DNA from: Alphaproteobacteria bacterium
Lineage (GTDB): Bacteria > Myxococcota_A > UBA796 > GCA-2862545
Length of the DNA: 64,000 bases
Assembly: GCA_020632955.1 (NCBI GenBank)
Contig: JACKEO010000010.1
Location: forward strand, 62,001 to 126,000
Direction of reading: 5' to 3'
Within the stretch, counting starts at the first letter, position 1; the number at the start of each line of letters is the position of its first letter. The position numbers and the translations under genes were made by a program. Under the pieces are notes generated by a model that saw nothing but the letters and a program-made list of their open reading frames with translations, was not told the DNA's origin and did not search any database. Positions 16,935 to 25,198 of this stretch are shown here, in pieces.

Positions 16935-18844
16935 CCACGGACCAAGGGAAGGCGGCGCGACGGAGCCTCCCCACCAGCGACGTCCCCGAGGTGCGCCTCG
17001 TGGTGTGCGGGGGCGTGCGCGCCCCGGGCCGCCTCGACCAGGCGCTCGACGAGGCCCCCGAGGATCCGGCGCTCGACGCCGTCGTCGCGGTGGCGCGCGC
17101 CCACACGGGCGCCGAGAGCTGGATGCTCACCGGTGGCGAGCCCACGCTGCGGCGCGACCTGCCGCGGCTCGTGCGCGCGCTCGCCGACGCCGGTGCGCCC
17201 CGCCTGGGGCTCGTCACCGACGGCCTGGCGCTGGGCACGCCGAAGGTGGCGAGCATGCTCGCCGAGCTCGGCCTCACGCGCGTGCGCGTGCAGCTCCACA
17301 GCGCGCGCGCCGACGCGCACGACTGGCTCGTGGGCCAGCCGGGCGCCTGGCGTCGCGCCGTGCAGGGCGTGCGGGCCGCCGTGGCCGCGGGCCTCGAGGT
17401 GGAGCTCCAGGTCACGGTCACCCGGCCCACGGCAGCCCACCTGTCGGAGCTGGCCGACGTGGCCACGAAGCTCGGCGTGGCGGCGATGGTGCTGCGCCGC
17501 GTCACCCTGAGGGGTCCTGCCGCGGGGGCCGACGTGGCCGTCTCGCCGCGCTTCGGTCTCATCCAGCGCGACCTCGAGGCGGCGGTGCAACGGGGCGTCC
17601 GCCAGGGCCTCACGATGATGCTCGAGGGCTTCCCCCGGTGTGCCGCGCCGGCCACGGGGCCCGCGATGATCCCTTCCGACGCGGTGGTGTGGGTGCTGCC
17701 GGGCGAGGGGCGCTGGCCCTTCCAGCGCGCGCACTACGAGCCGGTGTCGGGGGAGCGCGGCTGCGTGGGCTGTCCGCGCGACGCCCGCTGTTCCGGCGCC
17801 CCCACCGACTACGTGCGGCGCTTCGGGCGCACCGAGATCGACAGCGAGTCGGTGCGGCTGGTGAACCCCGGTCGGCTGCCGCCCACCGCGCTCGAGGGCG
17901 GCGAGGTCTACCCGCCGGCCCGCGGCGGGCGCTTCCCCGCCACCCGACCCTCCTACGTGCGGCTGGCGGTGCGCCTGCCCTCGCTCGGCGGCGATCCCCT
18001 GGTGGCCGAGCAGGAGGTGGGCAGGCCCGAGCGCCTGCGCGTGGCCTTCCTGGCTCCGGGTCGCATCGCCGACCCTGTGCTGGGCGACCACCCCCAGCCC
18101 CCCGAGCCCGAGACCACCCGCGCGGCCCGCGTGCGCCTCGTGCGTGCGGCCCAGGAGGGCGCCCGCACCCTGCGCATCGCGTCGGCCGGCTCGCTCGCCC
18201 ACCCCGATGCCGCCGAGCTGCTCCGCGAGGCCACCCGCCTGCAGTTCCCGCGCATCGAGGTGGCCGGCGAGGCCGGTGCGCTCGACGCCTGCTCCGACAT
18301 GCAGCTGCGTCGCCTGCGGGGCATCACCCGGGTCGACGCCGCCCTCTTCGGGCCCGACGCCGCCACCCACGACGCGGTGGTGGGCATCGAGGGCGCCTTC
18401 GACGCCGCGCTGCGGGCGCTCGATCGTCTCGGCTCGCTGGTGCCCAGCATCGAGATCGGCTGCTACGCCGTGCTCACGGCGCCCACCCAGGCCGAGGCCT
18501 TCGCCGAGCTGTGGGACCTGGGCGACCTGCCCGGCCGTCCCTGGTTCCGGCTGGCGCCCCGCGGGGGCTCGCTCCACACGCTCGCGTCGATCGCCGCCAC
18601 CTGGTCGGCGGGCGCGGCGCGCGACGCGATCGCGGCGGTGCTGCCGAAGGGGCTGCTGGCGGGGTCCGAGGCCGTGGCGCCCGCGCCCGAGGCCACCACC
18701 GCCTGGGGCGACGTGCCCGAGCACCTCGCGAAACCCAGCGGATCCGATCGCCTCGGTTGCTATACTGGAAGGCTGACGCTGGGTCCGGAGCCCGCACCGG
18801 GTGACGATCCAGGCATCGCGATCGGCTGGTCCCTCGACGCCTGA
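16931..18844 (+). CDS. Degenerate radical SAM homologue lacking the cluster cysteines
   Basis: The 637-aa protein aligns by eye with its neighbours. It has a first strand VRLVVCGGV, the GGEPT motif (68-72, LTGGEPTLRRDLP) and the family Cx2Cx5C motif (C278, C281, C287). The CX3CX2C site is ruined: C26 remains, but the second and third cysteine positions are R30 and G33. A second barrel-like half (about 320-600) also has no CX3CX2C. It should therefore not bind the SAM-cleaving cluster in the usual way. A structural or regulatory partner of the preceding enzyme, or a substrate carrier, is likely (inference), supported by translational coupling. Confidence 0.75.
   Translation: MTTDQGKAARRSLPTSDVPEVRLVVCGGVRAPGRLDQALDEAPEDPALDAVVAVARAHTGAESWMLTGGEPTLRRDLPRLVRALADAGAPRLGLVTDGLALGTPKVASMLAELGLTRVRVQLHSARADAHDWLVGQPGAWRRAVQGVRAAVAAGLEVELQVTVTRPTAAHLSELADVATKLGVAAMVLRRVTLRGPAAGADVAVSPRFGLIQRDLEAAVQRGVRQGLTMMLEGFPRCAAPATGPAMIPSDAVVWVLPGEGRWPFQRAHYEPVSGERGCVGCPRDARCSGAPTDYVRRFGRTEIDSESVRLVNPGRLPPTALEGGEVYPPARGGRFPATRPSYVRLAVRLPSLGGDPLVAEQEVGRPERLRVAFLAPGRIADPVLGDHPQPPEPETTRAARVRLVRAAQEGARTLRIASAGSLAHPDAAELLREATRLQFPRIEVAGEAGALDACSDMQLRRLRGITRVDAALFGPDAATHDAVVGIEGAFDAALRALDRLGSLVPSIEIGCYAVLTAPTQAEAFAELWDLGDLPGRPWFRLAPRGGSLHTLASIAATWSAGAARDAIAAVLPKGLLAGSEAVAPAPEATTAWGDVPEHLAKPSGSDRLGCYTGRLTLGPEPAPGDDPGIAIGWSLDA
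18768..18776 (+). promoter_or_regulatory. Extended -10 element inside the upstream gene
   Basis: TGCTATACT matches the extended -10 pattern TGnTATACT. It lies in the 3' end of the pseudo-radical-SAM gene, ~110 bp upstream of the ATG at 18887. It may give that gene and the downstream ones independent transcription. Confidence 0.4.
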
Positions 18845-18886
18845 TCGCGCACCGCAGCGCCCCCCCACGCCGCAGGAGCCGACCCG

Positions 18887-20800
18887 ATGGGAGCCACCGA
18901 GCCGACGGTCTCCTTCCTCAAGCCGGAGGACCAGAGCACCGAGGAGTACATGCTCTGGCGTGAGGAGGTGGCGAACGTGCCCAAGCACTGGGTGCGCACG
19001 GTCACCGCCTGCAACAGCCACTGCCTGTTCTGCCTCGACATGGACACGCCGCGGAACGTCTACCTCTCCGAGGAGGAGGTGAAGGCCGAGATCCTGCGCG
19101 GCCGCACCGAGATGAACGCCTGGAAGATCATCCTGTCGGGGGGCGAGGCCAGCCTCCACCCGCTCTTCCCCGAGTTCATCCGGTATGCGCGCGAGGTGGG
19201 CTACGGCCGCATCCAGACGGTCACGAACGGCTGGCGCTACGCCGATCGCGACTACTACGAGACCTGCGTGAAGGCGGGCCTGCAGGAGATGACCTTCTCG
19301 CTGCACGGCCACACCGCCGAGCTGCACAACCGGCTCACCCAGCACAAGGGCAGCTTCGACCGCATCGTGAAGGCGATCCGGCGCGCCTCCCGCGACCCGC
19401 GGATGATCGCCAGCGTCGACGTGGTCATCAACAAGCAGAACGTGGGCGTGCTCGACAAGATCGTCGAGCTCGCCGTGCGCCTCGGCATCACCGAGTTCGA
19501 CCTGCTCCACGTGATCCCGCAGTCCGCCGGCTACGACAACCGCGACGAGCTCTTCTACAACCCGCGCGCCTACCTGCCGGTGCTGCAGAAGGTCTTCCGC
19601 CTCAACCGCCACCCGGGCTTCGTGGTCTGGACCAACCGCTTCCCCGTCGAGTTCCTCGAGGGGATGGAGGACCTGATCCAGGACCCGCACAAGATGCTGG
19701 ACGAGATCAACGGGCGCCGCTTCCACGTGCGCAAGTACCTCGACACCGGCGAGCCCCTGCACTGCAGGGAGCCGGATCGCTGCCAGCACTGCTTCATCGA
19801 GCCCTACTGCACCACGATGGACCGCTCCATCGAGCGGCAGAACGAGGGCACCTGGGAGGTGTGGGACGTGGGCGCCGAGCGCCGCCTCCTCAAGGAGGTC
19901 CCGGTCCCCCTGCCCTTCGGCATCGACAAGGTGGGCGTCACGCTCGATCGCACGGCCGAGGTCGACAGGGTGCGCGCGCGCCTGCCCGAGGGCGCGGGCC
20001 TGTACGTGCGCGTGGGCGATGCCTTCCCCCTGCCCGACACCGGCGTGCCCACGGTGTGGGTGGCCCGCACGGCCGCGCAGCTCGACGCCTGGTTCGGCGC
20101 CCCCTGGCCCGACAGCGTCGACGAGATCGAGGTGCAGCTCACCGCCGGCACGGCCGCGTGGATGCTCGCCCACCGCGACCTCGTCGAGGGGGCGCTCGCC
20201 AGCCTGCGCATCCACCAGCCCTCGCACGAGCACATGAAGGACGCCTCCGACGACGACGTCCGCGACCCGCACGCCTTCTTCACGGCGCTGGGGCTGCGGG
20301 TGCGCGCGTCGGGCCTGCCGGCCTGCAACACGCCCGGTGCCGAGCTGATCGAGGCGCGGCCGGTGCTGCCCGCCGACACCTTCGACAAGGGCACGGGCCG
20401 CTTCGACATCCGCCAGCTCTCCCGCTTCCACGTGCGCGAGGGCTACCAGGCCAAGTCGGTGCGCTGCGAGGACTGCCTGGTGTCCGACCGCTGCGACGGC
20501 ATGCACATCAACATGGTCCGTGACCAGGGCCTGGCGCTGCTGCGTCCGCTGGTGGCGGGCGAGGCGTGGGCCGACGACGCGCGGGCCCAGCTGCACGCGC
20601 GCCACCCCGAGCCCCTGCGCCGCATCCGCCACGGCCGGCCGGCGCAGCCCCCCGCGCCCAGCCTGCCCGGCTACGCGATGCCCACCTCCGCGCCCGAGGA
20701 TCCCCTGGCCATCGTCGAGGCGAACCGCAAGAAGGAGCGCGAGGAGCGCCTGGCCAAGGCCAAGGCGATGTTCGCGGGCACCACCCCGGAGGCCAAGTAG
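18887..20800 (+). CDS. Radical SAM protein 2, two-barrel architecture with two Cx2Cx5C motifs
   Basis: The 637-aa protein has CNSHCLFC (C42, C46, C49) and an LSGGEASLHP motif in the N-terminal barrel, then a first Cx2Cx5C (C299, C302, C308; CQHCFIEPYC). Residues ~340-520 look like a second barrel with no CX3CX2C. They are followed by a second Cx2Cx5C (C527, C530, C536; CEDCLVSDRC) and a Lys/Glu-rich helix at the C-terminus. The gene appears built as an active radical SAM unit fused to an inactive one. It follows the pseudo-radical-SAM gene by 42 bp and is 4 bp from the next gene. A maturase role is inferred. Confidence 0.85.
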   Translation: MGATEPTVSFLKPEDQSTEEYMLWREEVANVPKHWVRTVTACNSHCLFCLDMDTPRNVYLSEEEVKAEILRGRTEMNAWKIILSGGEASLHPLFPEFIRYAREVGYGRIQTVTNGWRYADRDYYETCVKAGLQEMTFSLHGHTAELHNRLTQHKGSFDRIVKAIRRASRDPRMIASVDVVINKQNVGVLDKIVELAVRLGITEFDLLHVIPQSAGYDNRDELFYNPRAYLPVLQKVFRLNRHPGFVVWTNRFPVEFLEGMEDLIQDPHKMLDEINGRRFHVRKYLDTGEPLHCREPDRCQHCFIEPYCTTMDRSIERQNEGTWEVWDVGAERRLLKEVPVPLPFGIDKVGVTLDRTAEVDRVRARLPEGAGLYVRVGDAFPLPDTGVPTVWVARTAAQLDAWFGAPWPDSVDEIEVQLTAGTAAWMLAHRDLVEGALASLRIHQPSHEHMKDASDDDVRDPHAFFTALGLRVRASGLPACNTPGAELIEARPVLPADTFDKGTGRFDIRQLSRFHVREGYQAKSVRCEDCLVSDRCDGMHINMVRDQGLALLRPLVAGEAWADDARAQLHARHPEPLRRIRHGRPAQPPAPSLPGYAMPTSAPEDPLAIVEANRKKEREERLAKAKAMFAGTTPEAK

Positions 20801-20804
20801 GTCC

Positions 20805-21848
20805 ATGGCGAACCTCGGCTACCTCCAGCTCACGCGCAACTGCCTGCAGCACTGCCGCTTCTGCAGCAACCCGCCCACGGGCATCGATCTCACCGAGGAC
20901 GAGATGTGCTCGATGATCGATGACCTCGCCGACATGAACTACGACGGCGTCATCCTCACGGGCGGCGAGCCCACGATGTCGCCGATGCTCAAGCCGGCGC
21001 TCCGCTACGCCAGCGAGCGCGGCCTGCACACGCGCATGATCACCAACGGCCAGCTCCTGGCCGACCGCGACTTCTTCCGGGAGTGCGTGGACGCGGGCCT
21101 CACCCACATCCACGTGTCGCTGCACAGCTACCGGCCCGAGGTCCACAACTTCATCACGTCCTACCCGAACGCCTGGGAGACGCTGGTCACCTGCCTGTCC
21201 CTCGTCCCCGAGATGGGCATCACGGCCGACATCAACTGCGTGATCTGCGCCTACAACGCAGACCACCTCCACGAGAACGTGATGTGGCTCACCGACCGCT
21301 TCCCGTTCATCCGGCACTTCGTCTGGAACAACATGGACCCGGACGGCAACCGGGCCGAGAAGAACCCCGACGTCATCCCGAAGCACTACGAGTGGCAGGT
21401 GAGCCTCGAGCTCGCGATGGAGTACCTCCACGCCACGGGCCGCACCTTCCGCGCCGAGCGCGTGCCCCTCTGCTACATGCGGCGCTTCGCCTGGGCGAGC
21501 ACCGAGGCGCGCAAGATCATCAAGGAGGAGGAGCGCTGCATCCGCTTCCTCGACCAGAAGGGCTTCGTGCACCAGCTGGAGTTCCTCCACGGCAAGGGCT
21601 CGGCCTGCGACGCCTGCCGGTGGGACACCATCTGCGCCGGGATGTACTCGATGGCGCACACCTACGACGAGCGCGAGCTGTCCCCGATCTTCGAGGATCC
21701 CCTGCCGATCATCCGCGAGACGCTGCGCACCGAGCCCAGCGAGGCGCTGCTGCGTCGGCTCGAGGAGCGGCGCGGGCTGAGGAGCCGTACCGAGCAGCCC
21801 AGCGACGAGGATCGCGCCGCGGCGCTCGACCGGCCCTTCGACCCGTGA
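20805..21848 (+). CDS. Radical SAM protein 3 (possibly HxsC-like)
   Basis: The 347-aa protein has its cluster motif at the extreme N-terminus (CLQHCRFC; C13, C17, C20) followed by SNPPTG, then TGGEPTMSP and a C-terminal Cx2Cx5C (C268, C271, C277; CDACRWDTIC). The early CxxxCxxC followed by S-x-PP resembles HxsC, the second radical SAM enzyme of HXS systems, but I cannot confirm subfamily. The ATG at 20805 follows a GGAGG at the end of the preceding gene, 4 bp after its stop. The last ~40 residues are charged and poorly conserved-looking. Confidence 0.83.
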   Translation: MANLGYLQLTRNCLQHCRFCSNPPTGIDLTEDEMCSMIDDLADMNYDGVILTGGEPTMSPMLKPALRYASERGLHTRMITNGQLLADRDFFRECVDAGLTHIHVSLHSYRPEVHNFITSYPNAWETLVTCLSLVPEMGITADINCVICAYNADHLHENVMWLTDRFPFIRHFVWNNMDPDGNRAEKNPDVIPKHYEWQVSLELAMEYLHATGRTFRAERVPLCYMRRFAWASTEARKIIKEEERCIRFLDQKGFVHQLEFLHGKGSACDACRWDTICAGMYSMAHTYDERELSPIFEDPLPIIRETLRTEPSEALLRRLEERRGLRSRTEQPSDEDRAAALDRPFDP

Positions 21849-22174
21849 GGATCCACCGATCGGCCACGGTGGATCCGGTCGCGCGCGCGCTCGCCGGATC
21901 GCCCTCCGCGCGACGGCGCGCCGACCGCCGCGCCGCGCGCGCCGCGGCGCCGCGCTCTGGTCGATTCGGAGCGAACGCGACGGAAACCCTGTTTTCAGCG
22001 AAGGGTTCGGGCGACCGGTTTCAGCGAGGTCGCTTCCCCCGCACGACGGACGCGCGCTCCGCTTCCGCTGCGACTATAATGACCCTGACCATGGCTGGGA
22101 GAGGACCGGCGCCTCGGTGACCATCGGGTCACACTGCCGGGCCAGCCATCAGAACCGCGCGAACGGAATGGGGT
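21849..22174. other. Intergenic region with regulatory-looking sequence upstream of the Tat-signal gene
   Basis: About 326 bp without a convincing gene. It begins with a very G+C-rich stretch. It then has AACCCT (21985-21990) and AGGGTT (22002-22007) forming a 6-bp inverted repeat with 11-nt loop, a 9-bp direct repeat TTTCAGCGA at 21993-22001 and 22019-22027, and a perfect TATAAT at 22075-22080. The local A+T content is much higher than in neighbouring coding DNA. The arrangement suggests operators upstream of a promoter. Confidence 0.5.
22075..22080 (+). promoter_or_regulatory. Consensus -10 hexamer TATAAT
   Basis: A perfect TATAAT about 95-100 bp upstream of the Tat-signal gene. No good TTGACA is present 16-18 bp upstream (the bases there are G/C), so an activator may be needed. 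The direct repeats at 21993-22001 and 22019-22027 are candidate binding sites. Confidence 0.5.
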
Positions 22175-22180
22175 GTGGAC

Positions 22181-22690
22181 ATGGACACTCGGCGGAGCAT
22201 GCTCAAGAAGCTGCTGGCGGGCACTGCCGCTGCGGCTGCCGTCCCTGGTAGCGCCGGCGCAGCCGTGCAGGCCGTGCAGTCGGCAGGCGTCACCCCGGTC
22301 TCCGGGCCCTCGCCGTGGTGGCTCTTCGCCCCCATCGGCATGGGAACCCCGTTGAAGTACGGGTGGTACGTCTCCGACCTGTCGCGCGTCGAGCGTGGCG
22401 CGGCGGTGCTCACCCTCGCCCACGCGAGCGGGAAGAAGGCCCGGGTGCACCTGTGTGCACACGAAGGCGCTCCCCGCGGGCTCACCCACACCCGGCTCGT
22501 CGACTTCGTCCTGATGGACGGGGGCTCGGGCAGCTTCCGCACCGACGAGAAGCTCGGGCGTGTCATCCTCGGCCTGGCCGAGCGCGTGCGCCGCAACGAG
22601 ACCCGCCCCGACGGGGATCTCTGGCCGCTCGCGCGCATGATGACGCACGACGACCGCATGGAGACCTTCGGGGCCGACTCCCTGGTCTGA
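22181..22690 (+). CDS. Small secreted protein with twin-arginine signal, unknown function
   Basis: The protein is ~169 aa from ATG 22181 (GTG 22175 is the alternative). The N-terminus DTRRSMLKKLLAG followed by an Ala-rich stretch is a plausible Tat signal, with cleavage near the Ala/Gly-rich segment around residue 25-30. The mature part contains one Cys (HLCAHEG) and a helical segment LGRVILGLAERVRRNE. I do not recognise the family. It sits directly upstream of the HxsD-like genes on the same strand, separated by a terminator-like hairpin. Tat export implies folding or cofactor loading in the cytoplasm, compatible with a modified or metal-binding accessory protein (inference). Confidence 0.65.
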   Translation: MDTRRSMLKKLLAGTAAAAAVPGSAGAAVQAVQSAGVTPVSGPSPWWLFAPIGMGTPLKYGWYVSDLSRVERGAAVLTLAHASGKKARVHLCAHEGAPRGLTHTRLVDFVLMDGGSGSFRTDEKLGRVILGLAERVRRNETRPDGDLWPLARMMTHDDRMETFGADSLV

Positions 22691-22726
22691 CGATCAGGAA
22701 GGTTCGTCCCCGGTCTTCCGGGTAGT

Positions 22727-22750
22727 CGACGCGGGTCTCGGCCCGCGTCG
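22727..22750 (+). terminator. Hairpin after the Tat-signal gene
   Basis: CGACGCGGG (22727-22735) and CCCGCGTCG (22742-22750) form a perfect 9-bp stem with a 6-nt loop, 37 bp past the stop codon. No strong T-run follows, so it may be an intrinsic-like or RNA-stabilising structure. Confidence 0.5.
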
Positions 22751-22791
22751 TCCTGCTTAGCTTCGTTCTCGTCGCAGGCGCGCGGCGAGAT

Positions 22792-22809
22792 CCCCCGCGG
22801 AGGCGGGGG
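22792..22809 (+). promoter_or_regulatory. Hairpin upstream of the hxsD-like operon
   Basis: CCCCCGC (22792-22798) and GCGGGGG (22803-22809) pair perfectly around a GGAG tetraloop, followed at once by TGTGATACGCT, which contains a -10-like segment. It may be the end of the upstream transcript or an operator for the operon beginning at 22950. Confidence 0.35.
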
Positions 22810-22949
22810 TGTGATACGCTCCGCCTTCCGCGCGGGGGCCGTGTGGCCCGCGCCGGACGAGACGGTCAGCAGCATGCCGCGGGAGCGACTCGCGGGGGCC
22901 TCGCCCCCTGCTCCCGCCCACGCCCTCGACGGGCACGGAGGCCAAGGCT

Positions 22950-23387
22950 TTGAGCGACGCAGACTCCGGGGAGCTCCAGGAGCTCACCTACGCCACCGAC
23001 GGTACGCGGGTGTCCTTCACGGTCAGCGAAGATCTGTACCCGCGCGACGCGGTGTACGGCGCGGCCTACCTGTTCGTGGACCGTTGCTTCGTCTACCTCT
23101 CCCGCCCTGGCGACGATCAGGTCGAGGTCCGGCTGAAGCCGAAGCCCGACGGCGCGATCCAGGATCTCGACGTGCTCGCCGGCGAGTTCGCCAACGAGCT
23201 CCTCAACCAGGTGATCCGCATCCGCGTCGGTGAGTCCACCGCGCAGATCCGCGAGTACTACATGGCGAAGGCCTTCTTCGCCGACGCCAACCAGACGAGC
23301 ATCGACGCGCTCCTCGCCGAGCTCGACCAGGAGGAGCTCGAGGAGGATCCCCTCGAGATCTCCGTGCCGTGGGAAGAGGAGGGCTGA
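22950..23387 (+). CDS. hxsD: HxsD-like protein 1
   Basis: The 145-aa protein matches the HxsD pattern of His-Xaa-Ser RiPP systems: V.F.vse.LYPrDAVYGAAYLFVDRCFVYL in the N-terminal half and a helix FANELLNQVIRIRVGE that fits the LLNDYxLRE-type signature, followed by IREYYMAKAF. HxsD proteins are small partners of HxsB/HxsC, possibly a precursor-binding element; their biochemical role is not established. The start is TTG 22950 with GGAGG at 22937-22941. The C-terminal ~35 residues are strongly acidic. Its TGA overlaps the ATG of the second HxsD-like gene (TGATG), indicating translational coupling. Confidence 0.75.
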   Translation: MSDADSGELQELTYATDGTRVSFTVSEDLYPRDAVYGAAYLFVDRCFVYLSRPGDDQVEVRLKPKPDGAIQDLDVLAGEFANELLNQVIRIRVGESTAQIREYYMAKAFFADANQTSIDALLAELDQEELEEDPLEISVPWEEEG

Positions 23388-23638
23388 TGTCGGCCACCGA
23401 GATCACGCTCACCTTCCACAAGTCGCTCTACCAGGACGCGGGGATCCAGGCGGCCGTCGAGGCCTACGCGGGTCACGCCGAGGAGATCGACGTGCAGGCG
23501 GGCGACACGGAGACCACCGTGACACTCCGCGGCTTCCACCCGGGCTATGCCGACGTGCTGGGCGACTTCTTCGCGAACCACGCGCTCTTCGAGACGATCG
23601 TGCGTGCCCGCGAGACCCTTGGAGGCGTGCCCCTGTGA
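23387..23638 (+). CDS. HxsD-like protein 2 (short paralogue)
   Basis: The 83-aa protein has the same layout as its upstream neighbour: an ITLTFHKSLYQDAG strand/helix start, a central TTVTLRGF strand and a C-terminal FFANHALFETIVRARE helix aligning with the FANELLNQVIRIR helix of protein 1. I read it as a diverged HxsD paralogue. The assignment is by pattern and is weaker than for protein 1. The ATG overlaps the previous stop, and its own TGA overlaps the GTG of the maturase gene (GTGA). The D1-D2-B trio is therefore translated as a coupled unit. Confidence 0.6.
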   Translation: MSATEITLTFHKSLYQDAGIQAAVEAYAGHAEEIDVQAGDTETTVTLRGFHPGYADVLGDFFANHALFETIVRARETLGGVPL

Positions 23639-25170
23639 TCGCCACCCGCACCATCCAGCTCCCCAAGCTCGCCGTCCAGGCCGACAAGCTCGGTCCGTTC
23701 CGCTTCGAGCGCATGGCGGGGAAGGTGCTGCTCACCGCCGACAGCGGCGAGTGGCACTTCCTGTCCGAGGACGACTTCGCCGTCTTCCTCAAGGGCGAGC
23801 TGGTCGCCGGTCACCCCGAGTACGAGGGCCTGGCCGCCAAGGGCTTCATCCGCGCCGAGCTCAACCCGTGGGACCTGGCCGCCAAGGTGCGGCGCAAGCG
23901 GTACTACGTGGACTACGGGCCGCACCTCCACGTGATGATCACCACGCTGCGGTGCAACCAGGGCTGCAAGTACTGCCACGCCTCGCGCACCGACATGGAT
24001 CGGGTCGACACCGACATGTCCCCCGAGGTGGTGAAGCACGCGGTGGAGATGGCCTTCCAGTCCACCAACCCGTACATCTGCTTCGAGTACACGGGCGGCG
24101 AGCCCACCGTGAACATGGACGCCATCAAGCTGTCCGTGGAGTACTCGCGCGAGCTCAACAAGAAGCACGGCAAGATCGTCGACCACTCCGTCGTCACCAA
24201 CATGACCTGGATGACGGAGGAGAACGCCGAGTGGCTCATGGACAACGGGGTGCTCGTCTGCACCTCGCTCGACGGGCCGAAGGACCTCCACAACTGGAAC
24301 CGCACCTGGGTCAAGCAGGAGGCGAACTTCCCGAAGGGCCTCGAGCCCGCGGATCACAACGCCTACGACCAGGTCCTGCACTGGATCCGCTACTTCAACC
24401 GTCGCTACGTCGAGCGCGGTCGGGATCCGGGGCTGTGGCACGTCGACGCGCTGATGACCACCACGCGCAAGACGATGGAGAACTGGAAGGATCTCGTCGA
24501 TCTGTACGTGGATCTGGGGCTGCGCAACCTGAAGATCCGGCCGCTCAACCCCTACGGCTTCGCCACGAAGACGTGGCGCGTCATCGGCTACACGATGGAG
24601 GAGTACCTCGACTTCTACGCCGAGGTGCTCGACTACATCCTCGAGCTGAACCAGCAGGGCGTCCAGATCCAGGAGGGCACCGCTGCCGTCTTCCTGAAGA
24701 AGATGCTCACGCCCGACGATCCGAACTACGTGGATCTGCGCAACCCGATCGGATCCGGCACGGGGCAGATCGCGTACAACTTCGACGGACGGGTGTTTCC
24801 GTCCGACGAGGGTCGCATGCTTGCCGGCATGGGATCCGACTTCTTCCAGCTCGGCGAGCTGGGGAAGAGCTCCTACCGCGACCTGGTCGGCCACCCGACC
24901 GTGCGCGCGCTCGTCATGGCGTCGTTGCTCGACGGCCTGCCCGCCTGTCATACGTGCTGGAACATGCCGTACTGCGGGGTACGCCCGATCAACAACTACA
25001 TGGAAAGCGGGGATCTATTTGCACAACGGCCGAACACGCCGAAGTGCAAGGAGCACATGGGCATCGCTCGACTTCTTTTCGAGCGCATCGCCAACGACAC
25101 CGATGGTAAGATAGAGGCGGTCTTCCGGCGCTGGACCATCAACCGGTCCCGCGACGAGGATGCCGCCTAG
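23635..25170 (+). CDS. hxsB: HxsB-like radical SAM/SPASM maturase
   Basis: The 511-aa protein has an N-terminal ~100-residue region preceding the core, then CNQGCKYC (C107, C111, C114) with CHASR after it, YTGGEPT, and a C-terminal auxiliary-cluster region: C438, C441 and C447 (CHTCWNMPYC), then GVRPINNY and C471. This CxxC..PYCGV.P..NY..C signature is typical of the HXS-system maturase HxsB. Radical SAM/SPASM enzymes of related repeat-peptide systems install carbon-carbon or thioether crosslinks. GTG 23635 overlaps the previous TGA. The precursor gene follows after 28 bp, so this enzyme is the obvious modifier of the His-Gly-Ser repeats. Confidence 0.88.
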   Translation: MIATRTIQLPKLAVQADKLGPFRFERMAGKVLLTADSGEWHFLSEDDFAVFLKGELVAGHPEYEGLAAKGFIRAELNPWDLAAKVRRKRYYVDYGPHLHVMITTLRCNQGCKYCHASRTDMDRVDTDMSPEVVKHAVEMAFQSTNPYICFEYTGGEPTVNMDAIKLSVEYSRELNKKHGKIVDHSVVTNMTWMTEENAEWLMDNGVLVCTSLDGPKDLHNWNRTWVKQEANFPKGLEPADHNAYDQVLHWIRYFNRRYVERGRDPGLWHVDALMTTTRKTMENWKDLVDLYVDLGLRNLKIRPLNPYGFATKTWRVIGYTMEEYLDFYAEVLDYILELNQQGVQIQEGTAAVFLKKMLTPDDPNYVDLRNPIGSGTGQIAYNFDGRVFPSDEGRMLAGMGSDFFQLGELGKSSYRDLVGHPTVRALVMASLLDGLPACHTCWNMPYCGVRPINNYMESGDLFAQRPNTPKCKEHMGIARLLFERIANDTDGKIEAVFRRWTINRSRDEDAA

Positions 25171-25198
25171 GGATTCGCGAGCCCGAGAGGAGTCTACG

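Noticed and set aside
25160..25198. ATG 25160 as start of the precursor
   Set aside because: It lies inside the end of hxsB and has no ribosome binding site, while ATG 25199 follows GAGAGGAG.
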